DNA from: Epiperipatus broadwayi | Taxonomy: Eukaryota > Onychophora > Udeonychophora > Euonychophora > Peripatidae | Assembly: GCA_028023455.1 (NCBI GenBank) | Contig: JAQFVV010000037.1 | Location: 1,116,001 to 1,180,000 of the forward strand | Reading direction: 5' to 3' | DNA length: 64,000 nucleotides | Shown here: positions 26,705 to 38,977 of the stretch, piece by piece | Layout of the letters: the number at the start of each line of letters is the position of its first letter | Position numbering within the stretch: position 1 is the first letter of the stretch | Notes under the pieces: generated by a model | Seen by the model: the letters and a program-made list of their open reading frames with translations, nothing else | Told to the model about the DNA's origin: nothing | Databases searched by the model: none | Translations under genes and position numbers: made by a program

Positions 26705-26910
26705 ATATATATGTTAAATATTTTTATGGATTAATGATGATATAAAAAAGAAATATGTGGTATTGTCACATGTAATAATTAAAAATATATATTCACAATC
26801 ATGTTGTTAGGTAGCTCATTTTCTATTGACAGCCCTTAAGCTAAACTATTTATTCTAGTAATCCAAAGTAGCTTTTTTATTTTGAGTTTATTTAAAAAGA
26901 AAATGAGATT
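26705..26910. repeat. Dispersed repeat, copy 2 (pairs with 20745-20960)
   Basis: Contains the same block order as 20745-20960. A TGCCCGGCATAATATA sequence just upstream resembles the GACCGGCACAATATG upstream of copy 1, so the shared unit may be longer, with an insertion in one copy. Confidence 0.65.
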
Positions 26911-27140
26911 TATTTTAAAATGTGTTCAACTTGTAGACTATTTTATTTAATAGGAATCAGTCAAGGAATCTTTACCTATCTAAGTTAAAGACAAACTCGC
27001 TTGTACATTTTAATTCATGATCATTAAACACAGATGTTTTTACATTATTAATTTTATATTACTATCACATAGCGGTAGTTGTTTTTTAAGTCTCTTTTTC
27101 TGTATATTGATATTCCTCCAATATATAGGATGACACAAAT

Positions 27141-28505
27141 CAGGGGTGATCAAATTTTTAATTGTTGGGGAAGGGGGTAACTTTTTAAATGAAAGTGTAC
27201 CTGAGGGTGACTATATTTTTTTTAGGGTTTCGAACCAGAAAAAAAATGTTATTTTTTCCAGAACGAAAACAGGAACAGAAAAAAATAAGTTTGTAGTTCC
27301 TGTTTTTTTTTTTAGAATGTACTTATGAATTGGTGGTTTTTTAATAAGGGCTTGTGATGTTTTTATTAGATACAAACTGATGATTTTTTTTTCAGTAAGA
27401 TACAAACTGTTGAAGACATTTTATATGACTACTATTAAATTACCTTCCCTATAGTATTACAATTTGTCCAAAATATTTATTAATGGACTGTTCTCCATGA
27501 GGATACTCATATGCAGCTTTAACTCGCTCACAAACTACTAATTTTTAAGTTATTTTGCCGATTTTATGGTCATTTTATCAAGAAAAACATACCGTATGAT
27601 GCTTTCCTCTTTATAATTATTTTACAATTAAAAAATTAATATTTAAATTTAAAGTTGTGATTGGTTGTTTTACATTCTCTACAAAAGGGAGCGCTCATCA
27701 ACAATTTTGACAGTTCTTTGTTTTGATTTTCAAAATGAAAATATATGTTTTAGAGTATTTTTTTAGATATTTATTATTATAAAATATGTTGAAAGTATAA
27801 TTATTTTAGAAAAATAATTCAGATTTTATTTAAAATTATTTACTTTTAGATGAAAGTAAATTGAGAAAGAAATCAATAATGTAGGCAGCATTTTGTAATA
27901 GGTTATGAAAAGTTATGTTTTATGTTTTCCACTATAGATTATTTTTATCAATTATAAATAGAAATTTATTTTTGAAAAAACTTTTGTTTGCTTTAATAAT
28001 CTGACAGATTATTAATTTGCTTTTTATAAACTAAACTAAAATGAATATAATTTTAAAAGATTAAATATATTTTTACTGCTGATTTTGTAATTGACCAATC
28101 AAAAATTTAGAACTTTAATTCACTCAGCTAGTAGTATTTTGAATGAGGTAAATGTTAAATTACAATTATTAAATTACTATACGAAATGTTTTAAAAAGTT
28201 TGCAGCTTCTTTGTTTTAAAATCAGTTCATTAAAATCTTTGTTTCTCCAGGGCAAGTTATTTTCATTTCTTTTTGGGAAAATGGCAATTAAATATTTCTA
28301 AGAATTTTAGCTCTAGCGTTACACAAAAACAATTTAATTTTTTTCAGCTTATTCCAATCTGAGTTTATTTTTGAGATCAACACTAACAACAAGTGTTATT
28401 TTAAATTTAACTATCTTTAAATGAGAATAATTTTGAATTTTACTTTCACATCAGTTTTGCGGTCAATTTCCAGAGACCTTGCGGTTGATGCCTTGGCCAC
28501 CCCTG
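27141..28505 (+). mobile_element. hAT-like nonautonomous element
   Basis: The left end reads CAGGGGTGATCAAA. The reverse complement of the right end reads CAGGGGTGGCCAAGG. This is the terminus style of hAT transposons. No clean 8-bp duplication is seen (left flank ACACAAAT, right flank AAAATAAA), so one end may be wrong or decayed. The first 300 bases match the inverted copy at 1000-1320. No transposase frame. Confidence 0.5.
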
Positions 28506-29451
28506 AAAATAAATGCAGTTAATTTTTTTATTATATTTATTTTTTGTTCTTTGCTAATTATGACTTTATGCTCAAAATAAATATTTTTTATCTCTTTGTT
28601 ATTACCTTCACCATTATATTGTATCAGAATCCACCTACTATTTTTATTATTAATGTTTTCTGATTTTTTTTTTTCAAAGTTTTAAATAATATTTCTGAAA
28701 CAATCATATCATATTGATACTGGATGTAATATTTAAAATTTTCATTTTATCATTTATATACTTAACACAATTTCCTAATTAATAAAATGCTTAACATTAT
28801 ATTTAGAATTGGGGTGAATATATCCTCTATCTTTAGTAGATTTTATATGTATAATTTATAACAATCACGATATTCATCTGATTTCTTTACAATTATATTT
28901 AAATACTTTATTATCTTATTTTTCTTCACCATTATCCAATTCAAATTATGTAATTTATTGAATTTATTCTTTAAGTGACTTATATTCTTCTTTTCCACTC
29001 GTTTTGCAATATCTTGTTCATAAACTGATAATGTGCAGTTACATATTTATGAAAAACACAGCAATCCCTAAGGCCATTCTTATTCCATTTTATAGTAGTC
29101 ATCTTTACAGATAGTTATAATATTTTCATTACTTTATTGCATTTATTATAAACTTTTTAGTGTATTAGTAAATCTTTTTCACACTCTTTATTTTCTCAAT
29201 AATTTTAGCTCTTTCCTATACCAATTGAACCATACAACTTTTATATTAAAGGATACTGCAATGTCATATTTTTTATTTGTCAGTCGAGGTCTTTTTTTCC
29301 TCCAATAAAATATTTCTTTTTTAAAAAATACCTTCCTCTTTTAAATTTTTTTTTTTTTTTAAATTATTTTGTTCATTATTTTTATTATTTGCATTTTAAA
29401 ATAAATATGTTTAATTGAGTTATTCGAAGTTTAATTTTCATCTTTCTTCCA

Positions 29452-29560
29452 GCCATGCATGGGTTAGTGTAATGATAGAATGGTGGATTCTGAAGTTTAG
29501 GGTTCTTGGGTCACACGTTTATTTTTAGTGCTTAAACATTTCATGAACTCCTGAGCAATA
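29452..29560 (+). repeat. Possible tRNA-derived SINE head
   Basis: GTTAGTGTAATGATAG resembles a tRNA D-arm/A box. GGTTCTTGGGTCACA follows at roughly B-box distance. The cloverleaf is not closed and the tail is AT-rich, so a decayed SINE is more likely than a tRNA gene. Confidence 0.3.
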
Positions 29561-30412
29561 AGTCATTTTGATTACTATTTTTCTTATAGCATCTAATTGT
29601 ATCTTTGTTGTTTATTTAATACCATTTTTTAGTATTTTATTTCTTTTAAATTACTTCCATAATGTTATTATAAGCATATCTTAGATATTAAATGTTTCTT
29701 CCATTGACATTCACATTTAATATATATTTATTTTTAATATATAATAAAGTAAACAATTTAACATCTATCTGTTCTGCATCTTAATAAAATTCTTGTTTAA
29801 GTTATTGATGGATGAAACTGTATTGATATTTGCAAACCATGTCAATTTACTACCATTGATCATTACGTGGAGTTCTTTACAATTTAAGAGAGCATAAACG
29901 TGAGGAAAGTTTGTTGTGATCACACTTAAACATTAGCTACATTTTATATTATTCAGTTTTTATACGATTTTCATCTCAGTTTGTAATGTTTCTGTTCGCT
30001 TTCAGAACATGCAGTGGAGAAATATAGCAAACCACCGTTTTTTAAGGGGTTTTAATTGCAGACGATAATATTAATTAAAATAGTTTCAGCCATATGTAAA
30101 AAGCTTTCCATTCAGAAATCATAAGCAAAGTTCCTTAATCCATAAAAGAATTTGAATAAAGTTAAAAATATAATTGGTTTCTTAAACATTCATTTACTAT
30201 TAGATATTTAATTCTATAGACATTCTTGAATATTATATATGCATATATTTGTTTAAAAGAAAGAACTGGTGTTTCAAAAATGTCTTTGTTTTTAAACTCA
30301 TATGCCATAATATTTGCAGCTTCGAAAAATTTCTGTTTGGTTGTCATAGTAGTATTATAATTCCATATGTATTCTTATATATGAAGTGTAAAGTTCTGTT
30401 GTTTTTTTACAG

Positions 30413-30560
30413 TGAACAAGACATTTTGCGAGAAGAGATTAGCTCACTGCAGGCTGTCAAAACAAAGTTAAAGCAGCGAGTATCAGAACTTGAAGAAGAA
30501 TTAAAGAGAGTAAAAGAAGATGCAGAAAAGTCGGCAAAAGCCAACAAATCAGATGATGAG
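30413..30560 (+). CDS. MAPK8IP3/SPAG9: JIP3/4 exon 3 of window (end of leucine zipper II)
   Basis: The exon encodes (S)EQDILREEISSLQAVKTK, then LKQRVSELEEELKRVKED and a charged tail ending DDE. The heptad-like spacing of leucines and the ELEEELKRVK motif match the end of the second coiled coil in JIP3/JIP4. The acceptor is a T-rich TTACAG and the donor GTTTGT, weaker than the GTAAGT donors of exons 4 and 5. The exon ends in phase 0 and joins GAT of exon 4. Continuing the frame past 30560 runs into intron sequence. Confidence 0.95.
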
Positions 30561-33500
30561 GTTTGTTATATTTATATATTAAAAGTAATGTTTTTCCTAA
30601 TCAGTCTAAAATAATGTTTAAAGAACTCCATGCCATAGTGATTACACATTTATCTGCAAACTCCATGTCCTGAAATTCAAATCCTGACCAAATGAATCTT
30701 GAAATTTTTTAGATTATAAACATTTAAGATTTTCTATTTTTTCAGGTAAGTGATCTAACTCAATAGGAGTTGATTAAAAGGATTATTCTTATTTAGAGAA
30801 TAATGGTTCTAGGTTAATGTTGGTTAATAAGATTCAGTGTGAGCATGCTGAAAATAAGAAAAATTTTAATTGTAAAATGGTGCAGTGTCCACTAGGGGGG
30901 GGGCGTACTATTATCTAACACTGAGCTCATGGTTATTCACATTTTAGTGAAACTTGGAAGATATTATTTGTAAATCTTTGGTACAAAATCAACTACATTT
31001 ATGTGTACTATTTTATAATTATCAGTCATTGTGTTTTATAAAACTGGATTCTCTCAGGTCAAAAATCATATATATGTATATTTCTTAGTTATTCCATTTG
31101 TTTTGGAAGGTAACATACATATGTATATGAAATTTTTCTTTTAAAAAATGTTGGATTTTTTTGCAGTAGAAGAAAATGTTTTTTCAAAAATTGATCAGCT
31201 TTCTGAAAGCTGAGAATTTCTCATTTCTGAATAGTATTTTGGCCCATTATTAACCCACCATGTTTTTATTTTTGTAAAAAAAAAAGTGATAATTTCTCTG
31301 GGGAAATTAATGTGTATAAATTGTGTAAATTGATCTTGTGTTCATCAGTATTATTACTTAGCAAAAAGCAAGAGTCACATAAGTAGGAAAAAACAATCTT
31401 AGTCTATGCTTTTGTGTTAGTGCTATTGTTACAATAACTAAAAAACTGGGCCAGCTGTACCCTAGCTATTAATAATGATTGCTGTTCATAAAAAATACCA
31501 GATGCAAGTGAGTCAATTCAACATCAATAATCTTAATAATAATAATTTTCAGTAAAATTCTCGATTCATTGTATATCATTTTCCTGTATCCATCATCTAC
31601 TTTATTTAATCTCGAAATCAGCACCGATGTTATTTTTTCAAAACTTTATAGATTCTTAATGAAATGTAGTTTATTGTATGTAATATTATCCTATCATATT
31701 CATGCTGATATATTTGTTGATCTAGATAGTTGTTTTTTTATCTGAAATAAAATAAATACTATTATTATGTATATATACACATATCCACACCCAATAAAAA
31801 TGTTCTTGGAATTAAATTTTTATAAATTCTAATTATAAATTAAAAATATGTGTAAAATAATTTCCCAAAGACATTTTAATGATTTTTTTTGATAATAAAT
31901 TCAAATTTATTTTATGTCTAGCATCTTACTAGTACTATCAAAAAAAGAGTCTTATTATCAAAAAATTGTTGATATGTTGATTGAAACTGACTGCACACAT
32001 GAATAGTAATGCTTTAATTGTCTTAAATTAGCATGTAGATAGTTACTTTTCTTCAGTTAAGTCAACTATTTTTATTATGTGAATTAATGAGAAAAAATAA
32101 ATAATCTTGTTGAAATTGCCAATATCTTGGATTAATTCCCAGGACACTAACTTCCATGTTTTAAGAGATTGATTGATAGGAAAAAAATACTATAGTTGTA
32201 ATCACTAGAATCACTATTAACTTAATTTTTGTAAAAAAAAAAAAAAGTAATTACTATGATGTTAAAATTACATTTATATTTGTTGCACGTATGTTCATAA
32301 CACTTTTTACAAATAATATATGTGAACTGTTTTGAATTATAAATCCAAATTGTATTGTACTTGTATTTTGATGTATAATTATTAAATTGTCTTTATCGAT
32401 AATTTGTAATAATTTCCGGTGCTATTGCTTTCTCTCATCTCTTGAAAAGCAATGGATTGAGAGTTAAATTGTTAATCAATTTGAAGGTCATATGGTATTC
32501 TATTATCCAAATGGCAGATTGAGCCCAATGATTCCACTAATTGTTTTTAACTAATTTTTTTTTTTTACTTTAATTGGTTGAATATCTATCCATGAATTTT
32601 TAATTTTCAAATCTGTTTACTTTATTATTGCATTAAACCGCACAAAATATCAATAGTATTTATACTATTGAATTCAAAAAGAATACTTTATAATGACAAT
32701 TCTTTATCATTGACTTGTTAAATCATGGAATAAATAAGAAAATAAATTCAATTGAAGTTATATTCTTTATAATACCAAAGCCCCTTTTTCCTCAATCAAT
32801 CTCAAGGATGTCTCAGGGTCATCACAATCATTTTTTTAATTAATAAAAGCTAGAGACATATGTATTTTAAAAATCAGTACTTAGAAAGTATGCATGCTGC
32901 AAGCTTGCCATCTGTTTTTATTTTAAATAATACATTTTCGGGAGCTTCCAATACTATGGTATAAACAATATGGCTGGCTCTAATTTATCGTTTTTAATAT
33001 TTACTTCTGTGTTATTTATTAAAATGATAAAGAAACACAAAAATCCAAAGGATTGTAATTAAAAAGTTTTTTAACATAAATTTAAGCAGTAAGGAAAATA
33101 AAAATAAAAGCATGATTAAGCAAATTATAACAAACGTGATTATTTATGTCAATGGACAGGCATCACTTTTCGGACAGGCACTATCCTACAATTTGAAAAT
33201 ATTCCACTGCATCTTGTTCTTTTGATGGAAGATTTCAAATTTTAATCATACTTCCAAAAATCATGAAGCAAAAAAAGATGATAATTTTAGTTAAAGAATG
33301 TTATAAAAATCATGGTAATTTTAGCCATGTATTAGCTGTTCACCACATATTAAGGGTTTACCACATGTTAATGTTTAAACGTTATGTTGTAAATAGAATT
33401 TATTAAAAAATATATTCAGATTTTTTAAAATTAACATTCAATTTATAATATACAGCCTTTGTATTTTGAATAATCCATTTTCATTGTCGAAGTATTTATT

Positions 33501-34518
33501 TACATTTTCTTTCTCGAACATGTGTAACTTGTTAACTTTAAATAAATATTAATATGTGAATTTTAAATTGAATACATTTTTTAATAAATTCCATTCACAA
33601 CATAACGTTCAAATGTTGTTAACACATGGCGAACAGTTAAACGTGGCTAAAATTATTGTGATTTTTTTAACATTCATTTTTTGCTTTATCATTTTTGGAA
33701 GTATTATTAAAATTTGGAATCTTCCATTGACAGAACAAGATGCAGTGAAATATTTTCAAAATTATGGGATAGTGTCCGCCCAAATAGTGATGCCTGTCTA
33801 CCAACCTTAGTTTTGCTCAATCATGTTTTATTTTCTTTACTGCATTTATATTTTAAAAAATTTTAGTTACAACTCTTTGGATTTTTGTGTTTCTTTATCA
33901 TTTTAGTAAATAAAAAAACAAGTAAATATTGAATACGATAAGTTACAGTTAGGCCTATTGTTTATACAAGGTATTGGAAGCCCCTGAAAATGGATTGTTT
34001 AAAATAAAAATGGATGGCAAGCTTTTGGCAGACATACTATGTAAGTACCAAAAAATCTTTTTTGCCACTACCCAACTTTTATGCATTAGCAAACAAATCT
34101 TGCTGACAAACATAGAATTCAATCGCATAATAACAAGTAATAAGACTGACGCATCAGTGAAAACATGTTGTCATTGGTTTGTAGTGGCATTTAGTGGCCG
34201 AAAGGCATTGTTGAAGAATAGTTTTAATTTTTTTTAACATGCTTGCTTTAATATATGTTATTTAAAAAAAGATGAGTTCCTTCTTTCTAATTATTATTGG
34301 ATATCTAATGAATCGGCAGACAAAAATAATGTAAATAATTGATTTTGTATTATTATATAAACACTAAGAGTATAAAAATTTTAAAAAAAAAGAATAAAAC
34401 TAAAAAAATATTACAGTTTTTAATATTTAAATAAGAAAATGGATTATTTAAGTATATTTATAATCTTATTCATTCTTTGGATTTTATAAGTAATTTTATT
34501 TGTTTTTTTTTTTTTGAG
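30561..34518 (+). other. 4.0 kb intron
   Basis: Phase-0 intron between the coiled coil and the RH2 exons. It holds a 642-bp foldback (33156-33797), a CCACTAG motif followed by a G run (30889-30904) and low-complexity A/T sequence. A stretch at 33971-34050 looks exon-like but does not fit the phase. Nothing else is recognised. Confidence 0.85.
33156..33797. repeat. Foldback element, arms about 205-240 bp
   Basis: The left arm starts ACAGGCATCAC. The right arm ends GTGATGCCTGT. Internal pairs include the CACTGCATCTTGTTC block, TACTTCCAAAAAT and ACGTTATGTTG near the loop. The + strand open frame 33556-33810 lies within the right arm and merely reflects the inverted copy, so it is not a gene. 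No clear target duplication. Confidence 0.8.
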
Positions 34519-34706
34519 GATGTTCCTATGGCTCAGCGCAAACGTTTTACCCGTGTTGAAATGGCTCGAGTCTTGATGGAAAGGAATCAGTATAAGGAAA
34601 GGCTAATGGAGCTCCAGGAAGCTGTTAGGTGGACAGAAATGATTCGTGCCTCCCGTCATGATCCGACTCTGGATACAAAAAAAAATAAGTCCTCTATCTG
34701 GAAGTT
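34519..34706 (+). CDS. MAPK8IP3/SPAG9: JIP3/4 exon 4 of window (RH2 domain)
   Basis: The exon encodes [18 protein letters not shown] followed by [18 protein letters not shown] and [16 protein letters not shown], then KNKSSIWK. This is the RILP-homology 2 (RH2) domain, a helical segment that in JIP3/JIP4 binds membrane Rab GTPases, notably LRRK2-phosphorylated Rab8/Rab10. It is the most conserved exon in the window, nearly identical to vertebrate JIP4. The acceptor TTTGAG ends a long T tract; the donor is GTAAGT. The last two bases, TT, join a C of exon 5 to give phenylalanine (IWKFFSNLF, compare IWQFFSRLF in vertebrates). An 84-base intron follows. Confidence 0.97.
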
Positions 34707-34790
34707 GTAAGTTTTATGTTTATTTTGATTGAAATTTCATTTTTTAATTATTTATTTATAATGGCATTTTATCCATTTTTATTTTTTTAG

Positions 34791-34955
34791 CTTCAGTAAT
34801 TTATTTAGTTCCACAGAAAGACCCATGAAAAAACCCATGCCTTATGTGAATGTCAAATACAACGCACCAACTCATCACGTCACCCCAGCTGTCGATATAT
34901 TACAAAAAAAGAAAGTTTTAAAACATAAAGCTTTTGATTTTCTTGATAATGATTA
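34791..34955 (+). CDS. MAPK8IP3/SPAG9: JIP3/4 exon 5 of window (linker after RH2)
   Basis: The exon encodes (F)FSNLFSSTERPMKKPMP, then YVNVKYNAPTHHVTPAV, then a basic stretch and KAFDFLDND. VNxKYNAPTxHVTP and AFDFL are signature blocks of the JIP4-type sequence, which places this gene nearer JIP4 than vertebrate JIP3 in this region. The segment is predicted to be flexible and cytosolic. The donor GTAAGT follows TA, which joins T of exon 6 to make tyrosine. Confidence 0.94.
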
Positions 34956-35659
34956 GTAAGTTTAACTCTAATTGTACTTTATTTTAAATTATTTAAAATT
35001 TATTTTTTTAATCTGTATTTCATTAAAAATAGAAGGTAATTTAATCCATTTTGATGTTAAATAAATAGTACAACTAAAATTCCATTATATAAGCAATAAT
35101 TCCATGTACTTATTATAACACTAATACAAAAAAGGCCTTTTTTGGAAAATATTTTTTGCTCTTTTCAATGTGATTGTAAACTATTTTAAAACTTCAATTT
35201 GCATTGCATACACAGTGACATTAACATTTTTTTTATCATAATTAGAATCAAAAATAATGGAGAAGGGGATAGGGGCAATCCAATATTTATAAATGTAACA
35301 TACAAAATATACAATAAAATATATAAAGATATTTAACTTTGTGTTTATTTTTTATTAAATAATTATTAATTTAATTAATTGATATTTTATATATATTCAT
35401 ATGATTTTTTTTATTGTAGCTAATATAATTAGTTTCATTTTTTTTTTCTACTAAGTTTTTAATATAGTTTAAAGTTTTTATATTTATTTATATAATCTTC
35501 TCTACGTTCATAATTTAAATAGTGATCATATAATATAGATTTATATTTTTTCTTATTAATTGCATTATATTGTTTTACTCTTTCATCTAATTGTTTTCTT
35601 CTGTAAGTCCATAATAAATTATATTGCAATTTTCACAATTAATTTTATATACAATTTTA

Positions 35660-37113
35660 GGTACTAATTACTTAGCCAGGCTTGGCCGTCTGTTGGCGTT
35701 GTTGCCAATCCAAAACAGCTACAAATGCTGTTTACACAGCCTACACTTACGGCTCAGAAAACAGTTGTGTTTATCTTAGCCATTGCAGGCCACTTAATGG
35801 CGTTGCACAGAAATATTATGGCCTGTTTTGTGCTTCGTAATACTTTATGCGAATCACACAATTCACTGTTCGCTACTGTATTGTCTGATGGTATTTGGAT
35901 TTTAAATGGCCACAAGTTTTGATATCTCCATAGCAGAGTAATTTCATTTCTATTTAAATCACGGTCTGACTCGCTAAGAATTGTCACACCGTCCCCACTC
36001 TTCCTTACACAACTTGGAATGTGCAAAACATTGGAAAAGGGTAGGGGTGAACACGATTTGCCGAGCTCACGCGAAAACTCACGGTTTTGCGAGAAATTAT
36101 ACGAGATAAATAAAATGGTGGTGCACAAATTGTGCCCGTTACCTGTCAGTCAGGCTCCTGCAACCGAAGGTATTTAATTACTAAAAATAAAATATTAAAG
36201 ATGTAATAGGAAAAAATAAAAGGAACAAAAAATGTCATTAGTAGTAAAAGTTCTTTTTAAAAAGGGCAAAATAGAAATCGCGTAATACAAGTCGCCATCA
36301 AAAAAAAAAAGTTGCCATATTTTAAACACGAAAAAAGAAAATGAAAGTTGAAAAAGTCTGAAGTTTTGATGCTATTGTAATTTTTTTGGGGTCGTGGGTT
36401 TAAAAGATTAAAAAATGTAATTAATAGGAATAGTTGTTTTTAAAAATGGCAAAATAGACATCGCATAATACAAATAAAGCCAAAAAAAAAATCGCCTTAT
36501 AGTCGCCATCTTTTTTTTAAAAAAAAGACAACGAAAGTTGAAAAAGTCAACGGTTTGACCTTATTTTAATTTTTTTTGGGGGAGTGGGTTGAAAAATACT
36601 TTGTCTTCACTGAGACAAAAGTTATTTTTGATTTATTTTTAAGAAAAGTTAATAAAAATAGGTTTTAAAAATAAAAGTTTTAGTATATCAACAGTATACA
36701 AATAAAGGCAAAAAAAAAAAAGTCGCCGTATTTAAAAAAAAGAAAACAAAAGTTGAAAAAGTCAAAAGTTTTGATCTTATTTTAATTTTTTTTTTGGGGG
36801 GGAGGGTTGAGAAATACTTAGTCATCACTGAGACAAAAGTTAGAGACAGAAGTTATTTTTGTTTGTTTTTTATTTTTAAAAAAAGGTAATAAAAATTGGT
36901 TTAAAAAATAAAAGTTAAAGCCCAAAAAAAAATTGCCATATAACCAAAAAAAAAACCCTAAAAATGAAATATTAAAAACGGAGTAGAAAAAAATTAAAGG
37001 ATCAAAAAACGTCATCATATTTTAAAATTCGTGGCCCGGTAACATTGCATTGTAATGTTTTTGTCTGGTAACAACGCCATCAAGCGACCAAGCCTGGCTA
37101 AATAATTAGTACC
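35660..37113. mobile_element. 1.45 kb DNA transposon, TIR about 50 bp, 8-bp TSD
   Basis: The left end GGTACTAATTACTTAGCCAG and the inverted right end GGTACTAATTATTTAGCCAG match on through GGCTTGG and TGGCGTTGTT. The flanks CAATTTTA (35652-35659) and CAATTTTT (37114-37121) look like an 8-bp duplication with one change. The opposite arm of the surrounding palindrome has the uninterrupted site near 38740, confirming insertion. The interior has no transposase. From 36240 to 37000 it consists of repeated units of about 190-240 bp (AAAGTTGAAAAAGTC, then a G run, then GTGGGTT). Confidence 0.78.
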
Positions 37114-37267
37114 CAATTTTTATATATATCATCTTTTATTTTATAATTACATATTAATTTGTCTAGATTTTTTATTATTTGACCAGTTTTTATCTATATA
37201 ATTTTTGTTAAAAAAATGGATAAAACTTTCGTGCTAGCATAAAATTGACAATATATTCATAAAAAAT

Positions 37268-38650
37268 CACATGAACATTTTTTTTTTATGCTTACACAAG
37301 CTGTTAAAACTAGTAAATTTTTTCTTACAGTAGGTTTCACCTAGGGCAAGCTATAGAAATCAATAAATGCTGGAACATTGTGCTTTATAGTCCCTAGCCA
37401 ATGCCTTCCCATCCAATATCCCAGACTAGTGGATCTTTCACCTCTCCATTACCCACTTTTTATCTTTTTAGTTAATTGTAAAACTATCACCCCAAATTAA
37501 AAAATAATAGCTTAATTTGCTTGTAATATCATGCAGATCTCAATCCAGTTCAGTATCTATATTATATTTTGGTGTCTTTGGATTTTTAATAACCATAAAT
37601 CATTATTTTTTGGCTAGGATTGATATTAAACCATATAAGCTGTTAAAACATTAGTAGAATTTTTCACAGAATAGTGGCATCTACTGCAAGCTATAGAAAT
37701 CAATAGATGCTAGAAGATTGTGCATTATAATCCCTCTCCAGTTCTTTCCCATCCAATATTCACAAACTAGTTCTAGCCTGTGGCTTTCATCAGTGAGGAG
37801 GCTTGGATCTAGGATCAGTGCATCTGAATCTTTGGATCTAATGCACTTGCAGCCATCTTTTAATTTTTCTATAAAACTGTCAGCCCAAACTGAAAATACA
37901 ATAATGTTTTCAATCCAAGCTAATTTGCTTGTAATACATTAAAGATCAGCCTTTCAAGCTATTGTGCATACGCTTTTTACGAGTGTTAATAATAAATGAA
38001 TACTTTAACTCCCAACACAAGATATAGTATTTAAGAAAGAATAAAATGAATCCACTTATTCTTTCCAACCCAAATGCTTATATATGGGCAAATCTTAAGT
38101 ACTGGAAGTGAAAGCATGAGGACATTAAATTACTGTTTACGATATCTGAATGAATGACGTCGACGAAATTATCTAGAATTTACTAAACAGTCATTCCCGT
38201 TTTAACAGTTTGTGTAAGCATAAGAAAAGTTGATTATATATTGTTTTACTGGTTTAATATCAATCCTAGCCAGAGAGGTTAATAGTGACTGTGGTTATTA
38301 AAAAAATCATAAGTATCAAAATGTATAGATACTGAACTGAATTCATATCCATTAGCTTGGATTGAAAGCATTATTGTATTTTCAGTTTGGGCTGATAACT
38401 TTAGAGCTAACCAAAAAGGTCAGTGCTGGAGGGGTGCATTAGATCCAAAAATCTAAGAGCACTGTTTCTAGGTCCAAGGTTCCTCACTGATGAAAATCAT
38501 AGGGTTGAAATTAGTCTGGGAATGTTGTATGGGATGGCACTAGATAGGGATTATGATGCTCAAGCTTTTAGCATCTGTTGATTATTATAGCTTGCACTCA
38601 ATGGCTTTATAGCATGGAAAATTTTGCTATTATATTAATAAACAATATAT
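37268..38650. repeat. Core of foldback family (three related units)
   Basis: Units at about 37290-37640 and 37640-37975 run in the same direction and one at about 38255-38650 is inverted. All carry GCAAGCTATAGAAATCAA-like blocks, a CCATCCAATAT block, CATCAGTGAGGA and AAAACTGTCAGCCCAA. The same series occurs at 55327-56695 and 61218-61546. This is a nonautonomous repeat family; no protein is encoded. Confidence 0.7.
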
Positions 38651-38977
38651 ATTTAAAAACATAATCATGGAGTGGTCAAATAGTAAATATCTAGACAGAT
38701 TAATATGTAATTAGAAAATAAAAGATGATATAAAAAAGAAATTGTATACAACATTAATTGTGGAAATTGCACTATGGACATGCAAGTAAACAATTAGATG
38801 AAAAAACAAAATACCATGACAATGCAATTAATAGGAGAGATGATAAATCTGCATTATGTGTTCACTATTTAAAATATTGACATAGAATAGATTCTATTAA
38901 AAAAAAAAAAAATCTTTAAATTATATTAACTACAATGAAGATAGCTGTGTGAATGTATATAATATTGATTAATTTAA

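Larger units (their letters stand above)
9610..30412 (+). other. 20.8 kb intron filled with mobile elements
   Basis: The intron runs between exons whose phases match (AG plus T gives serine). It contains a 6-kb DNA transposon with a nested RTE retrotransposon (11017-17062), tandem repeats, tRNA-like SINE heads, two copies of an unnamed repeat (20745 and 26705), a TA-flanked MITE (25186-26071) and a hAT-like element (27141-28505). Stretches 9611-11010, 17070-20430, 21000-24240 and 28510-29450 show nothing I can name. A GC-richer block at about 19240-19640 has no recognised content. Confidence 0.85.

Noticed and set aside
33556-33810. 84-codon frame resembling a small membrane protein
   Set aside because: It falls in one arm of a foldback repeat and reflects the inverted copy; no splice or promoter context.
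33971-34050. Exon-like stretch (VLEAPENGLFKIKMDG) ending at GTAAGT
   Set aside because: Its length would shift the frame between exon 3 and exon 4, and it matches no JIP block I know.
35754-36128. 124-codon antisense frame
   Set aside because: It lies inside the 35660-37113 nonautonomous transposon and has no transposase or other domain pattern.
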